Shown here one piece after another: positions 48,191 through 56,945 of a stretch of 64,000 bases of DNA. This DNA comes from Streptomyces sp. MspMP-M5 (GTDB taxonomy: Bacteria; Actinomycetota; Actinomycetes; Streptomycetales; Streptomycetaceae), in NCBI RefSeq assembly GCF_000373585.1, contig NZ_KB891878.1:1-64000 (forward strand), read 5' to 3'. The position numbers were made by a program, and so were the translations under genes. Under the pieces are notes generated by a model that was not told the DNA's origin, ran no database searches, and worked only from the letters and a program-made list of their open reading frames with translations. Position 1 is the stretch's first letter, and each line of letters opens with the position of its first letter.

Positions 48191-49450
48191 GTGGCGGACG
48201 TGCCCGGCATCCCCGACGTCTTCGACCCGCGCCGCTACGCCGGCGGGCTGCCGCACGACGCCTACCGGCTGCTGCGCGACCACCACCCGGTGGCCTGGCA
48301 GGACGAACCGGAGGTGCTCGGCTGGCCGGCCGGTCCCGGCTTCTGGGCAGTGACCCGGCACCGGGACGTCGTACGGGTGCTGAAGGACGCCCGGACGTTC
48401 TCGTCCCACCTGGGCGCCACCCAGATCCGCGATCCCGACCCCGCCGACCTGCCGTTCGTCCGGCGGATGATGCTCAATCAGGACCCGCCGGACCACGGCC
48501 GGCTGCGCCGCCTGGTCAGCCGTGCCTTCACCCCGCGCCGGGTGGGCCGCTTCGAGACCGCCGTACGGGAGCGGGCCCGCGCGCTGCTGACGGCGGCGGT
48601 GCGTGCCGCGCGGTCCGGCGACGGGGTGTGCGACGTGGTCGGCGCGGTCACCGACGACTACGCGCTGCTCAACCTCGCCGACCTGCTGGGCGTTCCGCCC
48701 GGCGACCGCGGGCTGATGCTGCACTGGACCCGACGGGTCATCGGCTACCAGGACCCGGACGAGGGCGGCCCGGCGGCGACCGGGGCGGACGGCCGGCCGC
48801 TCGATCCCCGCTCCCCCGCGCTGCTCCAGGACATGTTCGCGTTCGCCCGCGAGCTGGCCGCGCACAAGCGGCGGCACCCGGGCGACGATGTGCTGACGGC
48901 GCTCGCCGCCGATCCCGAACTGGCCGTGCCCGAGCTGGAGATGTTCTTCTTCCTGCTGACCGTCGCGGGCAACGACACCGTCCGCAGCGCCGCTCCCGGC
49001 GGGCTGCTGGCACTGGCCCGGCACCCCGACGCCTACGCCGCGCTGCGCACCGGCGCGGTCGCGGTGGGTCCGGCGGTGGAGGAGCTGCTGCGCTGGCATC
49101 CGCCGGTGCTGAGCTTCCGCCGGACCGCCGCGGTCGACACCGAGCTGGCCGGCCGCCGGATCCGCGCCGGCGACAAGGTCGTGGTCTTCCACGGCTCGGC
49201 CAACTACGACGAGCGGGTCTTCGCCGGACCCGGCCGGCTGGATCTCGCCCGCACCCCGAACCCCCATGTCTCGTTCGGCGACGGTCCGCACGTCTGCCTG
49301 GGCGCGCATCTGGCCCGGCTCCAACTACGGGTGTTCTACGAGGAGTTCTGCGCGCTGCTGCCCACCGTGACGCTCGCCGGACCACCGCAGCGGCTGGTGT
49401 CGAACTTCATCCACGGGCTGAAGGCGCTGCCGTTGCGGATGGCGAGGTGA
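48191..49450 (+). CDS. Cytochrome P450
   Basis: A 419-residue soluble P450. The I-helix motif is VAGNDT, the ExxR pair is in EELLRWHPP, and the heme loop is FGDGPHVCLGAHLAR with Cys369 as ligand. The early MMLNQDPPDHGRLRRLVSRAFTPRR is family-typical. No redox partner gene lies beside it. Length fits bacterial class I P450s. GTG start with GGAGAG just upstream. Confidence 0.92.
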   Translation: MADVPGIPDVFDPRRYAGGLPHDAYRLLRDHHPVAWQDEPEVLGWPAGPGFWAVTRHRDVVRVLKDARTFSSHLGATQIRDPDPADLPFVRRMMLNQDPPDHGRLRRLVSRAFTPRRVGRFETAVRERARALLTAAVRAARSGDGVCDVVGAVTDDYALLNLADLLGVPPGDRGLMLHWTRRVIGYQDPDEGGPAATGADGRPLDPRSPALLQDMFAFARELAAHKRRHPGDDVLTALAADPELAVPELEMFFFLLTVAGNDTVRSAAPGGLLALARHPDAYAALRTGAVAVGPAVEELLRWHPPVLSFRRTAAVDTELAGRRIRAGDKVVVFHGSANYDERVFAGPGRLDLARTPNPHVSFGDGPHVCLGAHLARLQLRVFYEEFCALLPTVTLAGPPQRLVSNFIHGLKALPLRMAR

Positions 49451-49492
49451 GGCAGGGGGTCGGGGGCGGGAGGGGGTCGGCGGGGCGGCCGG

Positions 49493-50455
49493 TCAGCGCA
49501 CGGTCGGTGCGCTGGTCCGGTCCGAGGTGTCCGGGGTGTCCGAGGTGTCCGGGGTGTCCAGGGTGTGGGCCGTCGTCCAGTCGACGATCTGCACGGCCGC
49601 GCCGGCGGCCTCCCGGCCCCGGCAGCGGGCGTGGTGGCGGCGGGCGATGGCGTCCAGGTCGAGGTGGCGGCCGAAGGCGGGCCGGGCGGCCAGGCGGCGG
49701 GCGTAGGCCCACAGGCGGCGGTGGCCGGCGATGCGCTGGACGGCCGCGGCGTCGAGGTGCCAGCGGTGGACGGTGTCGAGCTGGACCAGGTCCACCCACA
49801 ACTGCACGTCGGCGAGGGTGAGTTCGTCGCCGAGCAGGTAAGGATGGTCGGCCAGGCGGCGTTCCAGTGCGGCGAGCGTGCCGAGCAGGGTGTCGAGGGC
49901 GGCCTCGTAGCCGGGGTGGTCGCTGCCGAGGCCGCCGGCGCGCTGGGCGGCCTGGGCGAGGTCCCGTTCGCAGCGGTGGGCCAGCGCGTCGATCGCGTCC
50001 CGGGCGTGGGCCGGGTAGAGGGCGGGGCCGTGGGCGCCGAAGCGCTCGGCCAGGTCGCGCAGGATGTCCGGGGCGTGGTTGCTGACGATCCGTCCGGTCC
50101 AGTCGTCGCCGAGCACGGGTGCGGCGGCCGGGCCGCGGTACTGGTGCGCGCCGGCCTCGTAGCGGGGGCGCAGCGCCGCGTAGCCGCCGTCGGGGGTGTC
50201 GGGGACGGCGGGCAGCAGGGTCACCGGGAGGGTGTCGCCGAGGTCGAGCAGGCTGTGGGTGATGGCGAGGCCCAGACAGTGCGGACAGGACGGGGACAGG
50301 AAGAGGCGGTAGCGGTGCGGGACGGGGTAGTGGCCGCTGCGCACGTCGGAGCCGATGCGACCCCGGAAGGCCGGCGTCGCGGGCGCGGCCGTCTCGCCGG
50401 TGGTCGTCTCGGCGGCGGGTGCGGCGGACAGGGAGGTTCTCGATGCGGAGGTCAT
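49493..50455 (-). CDS. Glutathionyl-hydroquinone reductase-like (Xi-class GST) protein
   Basis: A 320-residue protein. The active-site motif SPSCPHC (about residue 55) is a CPxC-type thiol site of the Xi-class GST. The C-terminal all-helical domain has DELTLADVQLWVDLVQLDTVH. Streptomyces use mycothiol rather than glutathione, so the true thiol substrate may be mycothiol-linked quinones; that is inference. The C-terminus carries a TPDTSD repeat encoded by 9-bp DNA repeats (49522-49566). It is preceded by a Cys leader peptide and a hairpin. The 5' gap 50456-50656 holds that hairpin. Confidence 0.8.
   Translation of the reverse strand: MTSASRTSLSAAPAAETTTGETAAPATPAFRGRIGSDVRSGHYPVPHRYRLFLSPSCPHCLGLAITHSLLDLGDTLPVTLLPAVPDTPDGGYAALRPRYEAGAHQYRGPAAAPVLGDDWTGRIVSNHAPDILRDLAERFGAHGPALYPAHARDAIDALAHRCERDLAQAAQRAGGLGSDHPGYEAALDTLLGTLAALERRLADHPYLLGDELTLADVQLWVDLVQLDTVHRWHLDAAAVQRIAGHRRLWAYARRLAARPAFGRHLDLDAIARRHHARCRGREAAGAAVQIVDWTTAHTLDTPDTSDTPDTSDRTSAPTVR
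49522..49566. repeat. 9-bp tandem repeat (CCGRGGTGT x5)
   Basis: Five near-identical 9-bp units (the first four form two identical 18-bp units at 49522-49539 and 49540-49557). They encode the Asp-Thr-Pro-type repeat at the C-terminus of the Xi-GST-like protein. Confidence 0.7.
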
Positions 50456-50633
50456 GGGAGTCCCTGGGTGCGAGGTCCGGTGTGTGGGCGTACGGGCGGG
50501 CGCCTGACGGCGGTCGCCTGCGGGTGTGGACGGACGCGGATGGACACGAACGGACGTGAACGGCCGTCCGCGCGGCGGCGCGAGGGGCGGACGGGCCGCG
50601 AACGGGGCGTGGCGTCAGGGGAACCGGCTGCCG

Positions 50634-50654
50634 CGCCGCGGGTGGGCCGCGGCG
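50634..50654 (-). promoter_or_regulatory. Hairpin just after the Cys leader peptide
   Basis: CGCCGCGG (50634-50641) pairs with CCGCGGCG (50647-50654) across a 5-nt loop. It begins 2 nt after the leader stop codon on the minus strand, where a stalled ribosome would control its folding. This is consistent with attenuation of the downstream Xi-GST-like gene. Confidence 0.5.
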
Positions 50655-50656
50655 GA

Positions 50657-50767
50657 CTATGCGGCGCTGCAGACGCGCAGCAGATCGATGTGCCGGCGGG
50701 AGGTGAGGAGGGGCAGCGGCCGGTCCGCGCGTGCCCCGCGGGCGCCGGTCCGCTCCGTGTGCCCCAT
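50657..50767 (-). CDS. Cysteine-type leader peptide upstream of the Xi-GST-like gene
   Basis: A 36-residue peptide that ends SRRHIDLLRVCSAA, the signature of the Streptomyces family of putative leader peptides found upstream of sulfur and cysteine genes. The ATG at 50767 has GGTGGG 6 nt upstream. The Cys is the third residue from the end, so scarce Cys-tRNA would stall a ribosome next to the hairpin that follows. Role as an attenuator is known for the family and inferred here. Confidence 0.75.
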   Translation of the reverse strand: MGHTERTGARGARADRPLPLLTSRRHIDLLRVCSAA

Positions 50768-50795
50768 GGTTGCCCACCTGTTCGCTAGGGTCTGC

Positions 50796-50810
50796 CCTCG
50801 AGTGTCGAGG
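50796..50810. promoter_or_regulatory. Palindrome CCTCGA-GTG-TCGAGG between divergent genes
   Basis: A perfect 6-3-6 inverted repeat in the 152-nt gap between the leader peptide (minus) and the Rrf2 gene (plus). A candidate operator for the Rrf2 regulator. Confidence 0.4.
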
Positions 50811-50907
50811 CGGCACCGGGCGGCGTCAAGGGTGGTGCGCCGGCGCGGTTCCGGTGGTGAACGCATATGCGTGCCCCGAGCGGCGCGGCCCGCGCCATGT
50901 GCTCAGG

Positions 50908-50920
50908 GATAATGCCGGCA
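50908..50920 (+). promoter_or_regulatory. -10 box GATAAT placed for a leaderless mRNA
   Basis: GATAAT at 50908-50913 ends 6 nt before the ATG at 50920; with usual spacing the transcript would begin at the start codon. No RBS is seen and no clear -35. Confidence 0.4.
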
Positions 50921-51378
50921 TGCGGATTTCAGCCAGAGCGGATTACGCGGTGCGCGCCGCACTGCAACTCGCGTACGCCCGGGACGGGGGTCCGCTCAAG
51001 GCCGAGGCGATCGCCGACGCCCAGGACATTCCACACAAGTTCCTCGAAGGCATCCTGGGCGATATGCGGCGGGGCGGTCTGGTGCTCAGCCAGCGCGGCG
51101 GGAACGGCGGTTACCGCCTGGCCAAGGCCCCGGAGGAGATCAGCATCGCCGATGTGATCCGGGTGGTGGACGGACCGCTGGTGTCCGTACGGGGCGTGCG
51201 GCCGCCGGAGTTGTCGTACAGCGGCCCCGCGGAGTCCCTGCTGCCGCTGTGGGTGGCGCTGCGGGCCAACGTCCGCCAGATCCTCGACGGGGTCTCGCTG
51301 GCCGATGTGGCCTCGGCCGCACTCCCCCGCCGGGTGTCCGCGCTGACCGAGGACCCGGCGTCCTGGACGAATCCGTAG
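50920..51378 (+). CDS. Rrf2-family transcriptional regulator without Fe-S cysteines
   Basis: A 152-residue winged-helix regulator: MRISARADYAVRAALQLAY, then IPHKFLEGILGDMRRGGLVLSQRGGNGGYRLAK. IscR, NsrR and RsrR carry three Cys for an iron-sulfur cluster, but this protein has none. It is therefore closer to the CymR/CysR kind that senses cysteine metabolism. It faces the Cys leader peptide and is followed 260 nt later by a DszC/SfnB-like gene. Confidence 0.88.
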   Translation: MRISARADYAVRAALQLAYARDGGPLKAEAIADAQDIPHKFLEGILGDMRRGGLVLSQRGGNGGYRLAKAPEEISIADVIRVVDGPLVSVRGVRPPELSYSGPAESLLPLWVALRANVRQILDGVSLADVASAALPRRVSALTEDPASWTNP

Positions 51379-51533
51379 CTACGGTCCCGTCCTCGGCCAC
51401 AGTCCACCCGCACCCGCGCCCGCCCGACCTGCGACGGACGGCCCGGGCGTCCGGAATCCGACCCCGATCCGTCCACCCCTCGAACACCCCTTGCCCGGAG
51501 CCGAGTTCAGAACGCATCATCATGCCCGTGATC

Positions 51534-51568
51534 GCTTTCCCTACCAATCCAGTGGGAAATAGGGAAGC
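51534..51568. promoter_or_regulatory. Imperfect inverted repeat upstream of DszC/SfnB-like gene
   Basis: GCTTTCCCTA (51534-51543) and TAGGGAAGC (51560-51568) form an inverted repeat with one bulge; inside are TTTCCC and GGGAAA. It lies 70 nt before the start of the flavin monooxygenase gene. Operator or RNA hairpin; the regulator is unknown. Confidence 0.35.
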
Positions 51569-51637
51569 GGCCCGGGCAGCCCCCGCTCCCCGGTTCCCCA
51601 ACCCGGCTCCCCAGCCCGGTTCCAGCCGACGAGGACG

Positions 51638-52930
51638 GTGAACGGCGCCATGCCGAAGAGGTCCGCAGCACGCCCCGCCGCCCCGCGGCCCGAACCCCCG
51701 GCGGAGCCCGAGAACTGGCACCGCGTCACCCGTGAACTCGCCGACGACCTCGCCGTCGACGCGCTCAGCCGCGACCGGGCCGGCAAACCGCCCTTCGACG
51801 AACTGGCCCGGCTGCGCGAGGCCGGTCTGCCGGCGCTGCTGACCCCACCGGGACCGCTCCGCGGCGGCAGCGACTGCCGCACCGCCGGCTCCGTCATCCG
51901 CGAGATCGCGGCGGCCGACGGCTCCATCGGCGAACTCCTCGCCCGCCACTACGCGCTGTCCTGGAGCACCCGGTTCTTCGGCACCCCGCAGCAGGCGGAC
52001 GCACTGGAACGCCGGGTGGCCGAGGAGCAGTGGCTGCTGGCCGGCGACACCGGGCATCCGACGGCCGACACCGAACCGCCCGCGCCGGGCGCCGGCCGCG
52101 CCCTCACCCTCACCCCGGACGGTTCCGGGTATCTCCTGCACGGCCGCCGGTCGTTCGCGGCCGGGGTGACCGTCGCCGACCGCCTGATCGTCGGCGCCGC
52201 CTGCACCGGGGCCGGCGACCGGCTGATCGCGCTGGTCGACCCGGCGCACCCCGGCGTCACCACCGACCCGGCCCACGACCGGCTGGGCCAGCGCCTGACC
52301 GGCGCCGGCACGGTCGCCTTCGACGCCGTGCCGGTGCCGCCCGAACAGATCCTCGGCACCGTCTCCCACGACGAGCAGCACCTCACCCCGTACGCCGCGC
52401 TGGACCCGCTGACGCTGCGGCTGGCGCTCGTCCAGGTGGCGCTGGGCATCGCCGAGGGCGCGCTCGCCGAGGCCCGCGACCTCAACCGCGCCGCCTCGCG
52501 CACCTGGGAGCCCGAGGACGGCGCCGCGGCCCCGTACCCGGAGCTGCCGGGCGGCGACCCCTATCTGCTGCTGGCGTACGGCGAACTGGTCGCCGCCGCG
52601 CACACCGCCGCGGCCGTCGTGGAACCGGCCACCGAGGCGCTGGCCCGGGGCCTGCTGATCGGTCAGGGGCTGGGCGTCGACGAGTGTGCCGACATCGCGG
52701 TGCTGGTGGCCGCGGCCGAGGCGGTGACCGGCCAGTCCGCGCTGCAGATCACCACCCGCATCCTGGAGCTGACGGCCGGCGCCGACGCCACCGGCGGCGA
52801 CCCGGGCTTCGACCGGTTCTGGCGCAACGCCCGCGTCCTGACCGCGCAGCGCTCGTCCGCGCACAGCCTCCGGGCCATCGGCGACCACTACCTCAACGGC
52901 GCGCATCCGCCGCTGACCCTGCGGATCTGA
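51638..52930 (+). CDS. Acyl-CoA dehydrogenase-fold monooxygenase (SfnB/DszC-like)
   Basis: A 430-residue flavoprotein-fold enzyme. It has the acyl-CoA dehydrogenase layout (DELARLREAGLPALLTP, AAADGSIGELLARHYAL, a middle beta domain and a final RFWRNARVLTAQRSSAHSLRAIGDHYLNG). The C-terminal His/Arg signature follows the SfnB/DszC group, which oxidises organic sulfur compounds with reduced FMN. No flavin reductase lies next to it. The start is GTG 51638 (GAGGAC just upstream) or ATG 51650. The context suggests sulfur scavenging. Confidence 0.78.
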   Translation: MNGAMPKRSAARPAAPRPEPPAEPENWHRVTRELADDLAVDALSRDRAGKPPFDELARLREAGLPALLTPPGPLRGGSDCRTAGSVIREIAAADGSIGELLARHYALSWSTRFFGTPQQADALERRVAEEQWLLAGDTGHPTADTEPPAPGAGRALTLTPDGSGYLLHGRRSFAAGVTVADRLIVGAACTGAGDRLIALVDPAHPGVTTDPAHDRLGQRLTGAGTVAFDAVPVPPEQILGTVSHDEQHLTPYAALDPLTLRLALVQVALGIAEGALAEARDLNRAASRTWEPEDGAAAPYPELPGGDPYLLLAYGELVAAAHTAAAVVEPATEALARGLLIGQGLGVDECADIAVLVAAAEAVTGQSALQITTRILELTAGADATGGDPGFDRFWRNARVLTAQRSSAHSLRAIGDHYLNGAHPPLTLRI

Positions 52931-52972
52931 GGCGCGAGCAGGGACAGCGGCGGATACCGGGCCGGGGTGGTC

Positions 52973-54247
52973 TCAGACGGCGGCCAGCATGCTCCGGCCG
53001 AGCCAGTCCGAGGCGTCCCGCACGCCGGGCAGCGCGAAGAAGTACCCGCCGCCGGTCGGCGAGATGTAGTCCACCAGCGGCTCGTCGATCAGCCGCTCCT
53101 GGGTGGCCTCGAACTGCCGCAGGACGTCCTGCTGGTAGCAGCAGAAGACCAGGCCCATGTCGAGGTTGCCGACGTTGTCGACACCCCGGTCGTAGTTGTA
53201 GCCGCGGCGCAGGATGCGGGTGTCGTCGGTCTTGGCGGTCCGCGGGTTGGCGAGCCGGATGTGCGAGTCGAGCGGGATCGCGGTGCCGTGCGGGTCCTTG
53301 TGGTACGCGGGCACGTCGAACTCGCCCGCGCCGTCCAGCGGGGCGCCGGTGTCCTTGCGGCGGCCGAACATCTTCTCCTGCTCGGCCAGCGAGACCCGGT
53401 CCCAGAACTCCACCAGCATCCGGATGATCCGGATGACCTGGTAGCTGCCGCCGGTGGCCCAGGCGGGCTCGCCGTGGCCGTCGCCGACCCACACCAACTG
53501 GCCCATCTCCCGCCCGGACTTCACGTCCGGGTTGGCTATCCCGTCCTTGAAGCCGAGCAGGTTGCGCTGGGTGCCGCTGGGCCGGGGCGCGTTCTGGAAG
53601 CCGTCGACGCGCCACTTGATCTGCATCCCGCCGCGGGTGTGCCGGGCGATGTCGCGCAGCGCGTGCAGCACGGTGTCCTGGCGCTCGGCGCAGATCTGCA
53701 GCGAGAGGTCGCCATGGCACTCGGCGGCCTGGAGGTTGTCGTTGGGGAAGGTCCGCATCGGGCCGAGCTTGCGCGGCTTGGCCTTGGCGAGGCCGTAGCG
53801 GTCGTCGAAGAGCGAGGCGCCCACGCCGACGGTGACGGTCAGCGCGTCGGCCGGGACCACCGGCCCGAGGATGCCGTTGTCGGACGGCGGGGCGCCGACG
53901 CCGAGGTCCTGCGGGGCGCCGCCGGCGGTCAGGAAACGGGCGCGTTCGGTGATCGTCCGCAGCAGGTCGGTGAGTTCCTTGCGGTTCTCCGCGATGACGT
54001 TGAGCGAGACGAAGGCGGCGGCAGCGGGCTGCGGGGTGAGGATGCCCGCCTGGTGGGCGCCGTGGAACGGCACCTTCCCGGCGTCGGCGGTGTCGGCGGC
54101 CCGGGCCGTTCCGGCGGTGCCCTGGCCCAGCGCGAAGCCGCCGCCGGCCAGCACCGCACCGGCCGCGCCGGCGCCCAGCGCGGTCTTCACGAACGAGCGC
54201 CGGTCGGCGGGACAGCGGCCCTGCGGGCCGGGCGTTTCGGCGGACAT
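52973..54247 (-). CDS. efeB: Dye-decolorising heme peroxidase EfeB
   Basis: A 424-residue Tat-exported protein: the twin-arginine signal [13 protein letters not shown] is near residue 16, and the peroxidase has the DyP motif GFKDGIANP (GxxDG; the Asp is catalytic). A closing [13 protein letters not shown] is family-typical. EfeB is the peroxidase of the EfeUOB iron importer, oxidising Fe2+ or releasing heme iron outside the membrane. It follows the EfeU-EfeO gene on the same strand (140-nt gap). Confidence 0.92.
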   Translation of the reverse strand: MSAETPGPQGRCPADRRSFVKTALGAGAAGAVLAGGGFALGQGTAGTARAADTADAGKVPFHGAHQAGILTPQPAAAAFVSLNVIAENRKELTDLLRTITERARFLTAGGAPQDLGVGAPPSDNGILGPVVPADALTVTVGVGASLFDDRYGLAKAKPRKLGPMRTFPNDNLQAAECHGDLSLQICAERQDTVLHALRDIARHTRGGMQIKWRVDGFQNAPRPSGTQRNLLGFKDGIANPDVKSGREMGQLVWVGDGHGEPAWATGGSYQVIRIIRMLVEFWDRVSLAEQEKMFGRRKDTGAPLDGAGEFDVPAYHKDPHGTAIPLDSHIRLANPRTAKTDDTRILRRGYNYDRGVDNVGNLDMGLVFCCYQQDVLRQFEATQERLIDEPLVDYISPTGGGYFFALPGVRDASDWLGRSMLAAV

Positions 54248-54387
54248 CTCGTGGTTCCCTTCGGAGCGTGCGTGGGGTGGTGCAGCGTTGTCGACGTGGA
54301 CGGGGTGGGTGGTACGGGGCCGTCGGGCGGGCGCCCGGTGCGTCCGGCGGTGTGCGCGGACGTCCGGGCGTCCCGTGCCTCGGCGGG

Positions 54388-56577
54388 TCAGGCGGACTTG
54401 CGGATCTCCAGGAGGTCCGGCACCGGCGCCAGGTGCTCCAGCAGCCGGCCGGTGATGCCGTTCAGCCGCTGGCGGGCGGTGGCGTCGAGCTTCTCCACCG
54501 GCGTCCAGGTGCCGTCGTGGTGCGCGGCGTCGAGCTGCTGCTGCAGCCGGTCGATGTCGCTCTGGATGGACGTCAGCAGCTGCGGATCGCGCTTGACGAT
54601 CAGCGGGTGCAGGACGTCGAGGAGTTCGCGGGTGCCGGCGAGGTTGGCGTCAGCGGTGGCGAGGTTGGTGCCGCTGCCCTCGTCGGTGTCGCCGGTCAGC
54701 TCGAACTGGAGGGTGTTCTCCAGGATTTCGTGGGTGCGCAGCGGCAGGTCACCGGGGTCGAAGTCCTGGGTGGGGAACGCCTTGCGCAGTCCCACCACGT
54801 CGTCGTGCAGCTGCCGCGCCGGGCCGGTCAGCTCGTCCGCGGACGCGCCGTGCCACAGCCCGTACTCGATCCGGTGGAAGCCGGAGAAGTCCTTGTCGTG
54901 CACGCCGCCCGGGAGTCCGTCGGCGCGCCCGTTGATCTTCTTGTCGAAGTCCTCGAACGTGCCGTAGGCGGCGCCGAGCGAGGAGTAGGTGCGGTGCGCG
55001 GTGAGCCAGTCCGTCCGCGCGCCGTCCAGGTCGCCGGCGGCGAGGTCGTCGCCGAGCTGCCGGGTCTGATCGGTCAGCGTGGCCAGACCCCGGTCGACGT
55101 ACTGCTTGTAGGCGCGCAGCGGCCCGGTGAGGTCCGCCTCCGCGACCGGCACGACGGCCTTGGCGCCGCCCCCGCCGCTGACCCGCACGGCGGCGGAGGT
55201 GACCGCCTTGCCGCCGGTGGGGACGCAGCGCCAGGCGTACGAGCCGCCGGCGATGGTGGCGACCAGGTCGCGGGTGGTGCCGGGGGCCAGGCCCTCGATC
55301 TCGCCGTATACCGCGTTGGTCGCGGGGTCGACGAGGTACACCTCGGAGGTCTTGTCGCCGGTGTTCTGCATCTGGAAGGTCTGCCGCCCGGGCTTGGGCG
55401 CGGTGAAGCCCTTGCCGCACTCGGTCTCGGACACCGCGACGGTGGGTGCCCCGGCCGGCTTGGCCTTGCCGAAGGCGACGATCCCGCCCGCGACGACGGC
55501 CGGCACGGCCACCACGGCGACCGGCAGCAGCCACGCGGGCCGCTTCCGGCCCCCGCCGGCCGACGCGGGCTCCGGCACCGACTCCGGCTCCTTCGGTTCC
55601 GGCTGCGCCGGGGACTCCGGCTCCGGGTCCGGCTCCGACCCGGCCTCGGGAGCCTCCCCGTCCGCAGGTGCCTCGCCCTTCGCGACCGACGCACCCTCAG
55701 CGGCCTGCTCCGCGACCGCCTTGGCGGCCGCCGGCTTCTCCTCCGCCGCCCGCGGCGCCGGCTTGGCGGTCCGCACGCCACGGACGAACAGTGTCATCAC
55801 CACGACGAGGTAGCCGGCGTACCCGATGAGCTGCAGCCAGGTCATGGCCGGCATGAGGTTGAAGACGCCCTGGACCAGGGTCGTGTACCAGGCGCTCGGG
55901 TCGATGCTCTGGCTGAGGTCGAAGGCGAACGCGGTCTTGCCGGGCAGGACGCCGCCCTCCTGGAGGTCCCGCAGGCCGTATCCCAGGACACCGGCGGCGA
56001 TGACGATGAGCACGGCACCGGTCGCGGTGAAGAACCTGGTGAGGTTGATCTTGAGCACCCGGCGGTACAGGCCCCAGCAGAGCCCCGCGGCGATGACCAG
56101 CCCGACGCCGGCGCCGACCATCGGCCCGACCGACTCCCCCGCCGCCCGCGCCGTGGTCCACAGGAACAGCGCGGTCTCCAGCCCCTCCCGGCCCACGGCC
56201 AGGAAGGAGGTGACGATCAGCATGCCCGAGCCCATGGCGAGCGCCCCGGTGACCTTCTCCTTGATCTCACCGGAGAGGCTGCGTGCGGAGCGGCGCATCC
56301 AGAACACCATCGCGGTGACGAACGCGACCGCGATCACGCTCAGCGTGCCGCCGAAAGCTTCCTGCGCGGTGGCCGAGAGCGAGGCGGCGGTGAAGGTGAG
56401 GACCGCACCGAAGCTCATCGCCACCGCGATCGCCGCGAGTACACCGGTCCACACCTGCGGGAGACGGGACTTGGCCCCGGCCCGGACGAGGGTGGCGACG
56501 AGGATCGAAACGATGAGTCCGGCTTCCAGCCCTTCTCTCAAGCCGATCAAGAAGCTCGGAAACGCGTCGTCCCACAT
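54388..56577 (-). CDS. efeU: Fused EfeU-EfeO iron uptake protein
   Basis: A 729-residue fusion. The N-terminal FTR1/EfeU permease (residues 1-285) has two REGLE motifs (14-18 and 130-134) and about seven helices. A low-complexity Glu/Pro/Ala linker (about 285-345) and one more membrane helix follow. The EfeO part has a cupredoxin-like domain and an M75/imelysin domain with [10 protein letters not shown]. It transports iron across the membrane with EfeB. In most bacteria EfeU and EfeO are separate genes. The ATG at 56577 was chosen as start. An iron-box-like site lies 50 nt upstream. Confidence 0.9.
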   Translation of the reverse strand: MWDDAFPSFLIGLREGLEAGLIVSILVATLVRAGAKSRLPQVWTGVLAAIAVAMSFGAVLTFTAASLSATAQEAFGGTLSVIAVAFVTAMVFWMRRSARSLSGEIKEKVTGALAMGSGMLIVTSFLAVGREGLETALFLWTTARAAGESVGPMVGAGVGLVIAAGLCWGLYRRVLKINLTRFFTATGAVLIVIAAGVLGYGLRDLQEGGVLPGKTAFAFDLSQSIDPSAWYTTLVQGVFNLMPAMTWLQLIGYAGYLVVVMTLFVRGVRTAKPAPRAAEEKPAAAKAVAEQAAEGASVAKGEAPADGEAPEAGSEPDPEPESPAQPEPKEPESVPEPASAGGGRKRPAWLLPVAVVAVPAVVAGGIVAFGKAKPAGAPTVAVSETECGKGFTAPKPGRQTFQMQNTGDKTSEVYLVDPATNAVYGEIEGLAPGTTRDLVATIAGGSYAWRCVPTGGKAVTSAAVRVSGGGGAKAVVPVAEADLTGPLRAYKQYVDRGLATLTDQTRQLGDDLAAGDLDGARTDWLTAHRTYSSLGAAYGTFEDFDKKINGRADGLPGGVHDKDFSGFHRIEYGLWHGASADELTGPARQLHDDVVGLRKAFPTQDFDPGDLPLRTHEILENTLQFELTGDTDEGSGTNLATADANLAGTRELLDVLHPLIVKRDPQLLTSIQSDIDRLQQQLDAAHHDGTWTPVEKLDATARQRLNGITGRLLEHLAPVPDLLEIRKSA

Positions 56578-56608
56578 AGTCGTCCTCTCCGGCCCGCGCA
56601 CCCGCGCC

Positions 56609-56644
56609 GGTATGCCTTACCTCAGTTAGCGAAGGCATACCTTA
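56609..56644 (-). promoter_or_regulatory. Iron-box-like operator of the efe operon
   Basis: Read on the minus strand, TAAGGTATGCCTTCGCTAA (56644-56626) matches the DmdR1/IdeR consensus TTAGGTTAGGCTAACCTAA at 12 of 19 positions. It lies inside the larger inverted repeat GGTATGCCTT (56609-56618) and AAGGCATACC (56632-56641). In Streptomyces DmdR1 represses iron uptake when iron is plentiful. Confidence 0.6.
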
Positions 56645-56664
56645 GTCAGCCGGCCGGAAGATGT

Positions 56665-56868
56665 CTACATTGCTGTAGTCACATCGTCACGGGGCGATAA
56701 CGACCCCTGGTACGGACCCCGCACCCCCCCTGGGCCGGACAAACAAAAAGGCCCGGGAGAACCCGGGCCGGGACAACACAGTCCCCGGGAGTCCACATCG
56801 CCACCATCTACCTCAGTCGTCGCCGAGGCTCCGGTTCGCGGGGCTTCCGGGGGCCTAGCCAGAGCCAT
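56665..56868 (-). CDS. Doubtful 67-codon ORF crossing the terminator
   Basis: The ATG at 56868 has AGGAG 9 nt upstream and starts 1 nt after the stop of the 21-residue ORF. It begins MALARPPEAPRTG and holds a CC pair at about residue 31. The intrinsic terminator lies inside its frame, so most transcripts would end within it. It may be a leader rather than a protein gene. No similarity recognised. Confidence 0.25.
   Translation of the reverse strand: MALARPPEAPRTGASATTEVDGGDVDSRGLCCPGPGSPGPFCLSGPGGVRGPYQGSLSPRDDVTTAM
56741..56769 (-). terminator. Intrinsic terminator with T-run, minus strand
   Basis: On the minus strand GGCCCGGG pairs with CCCGGGCC across a TTCT loop and is followed by TTTTTGTTT. 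A T-run is rare in Streptomyces. It ends a minus-strand transcript starting upstream, not efeU (which begins 163 nt later) and not any plus-strand gene. Confidence 0.8.
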
Positions 56869-56869
56869 G

Positions 56870-56935
56870 CTAAGGGTCTCCTGTCAACAAACGTCTTTGC
56901 TGACGGTGCGGCTCTCCGGTTGTCTGGTTACACAC
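56870..56935 (-). CDS. 21-residue ORF in a leader region
   Basis: A GTG at 56935 follows GGAGG by 6 nt and a 21-residue frame (starting MCNQTTGEPHRQ, Arg/Gln-rich) ends with TAG at 56870, 1 nt before the next ORF. A good RBS with spacing suggests it is translated. Together with the downstream hairpins it resembles an attenuator leader. The function is unknown. Confidence 0.35.
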   Translation of the reverse strand: MCNQTTGEPHRQQRRLLTGDP

Positions 56936-56945
56936 CAGTTTCCTC

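Noticed and set aside
50920..51378. Iron-sulfur NsrR/IscR-type nitric-oxide or redox sensor
   Set aside because: The protein has no cysteine at all, so it cannot hold the cluster.
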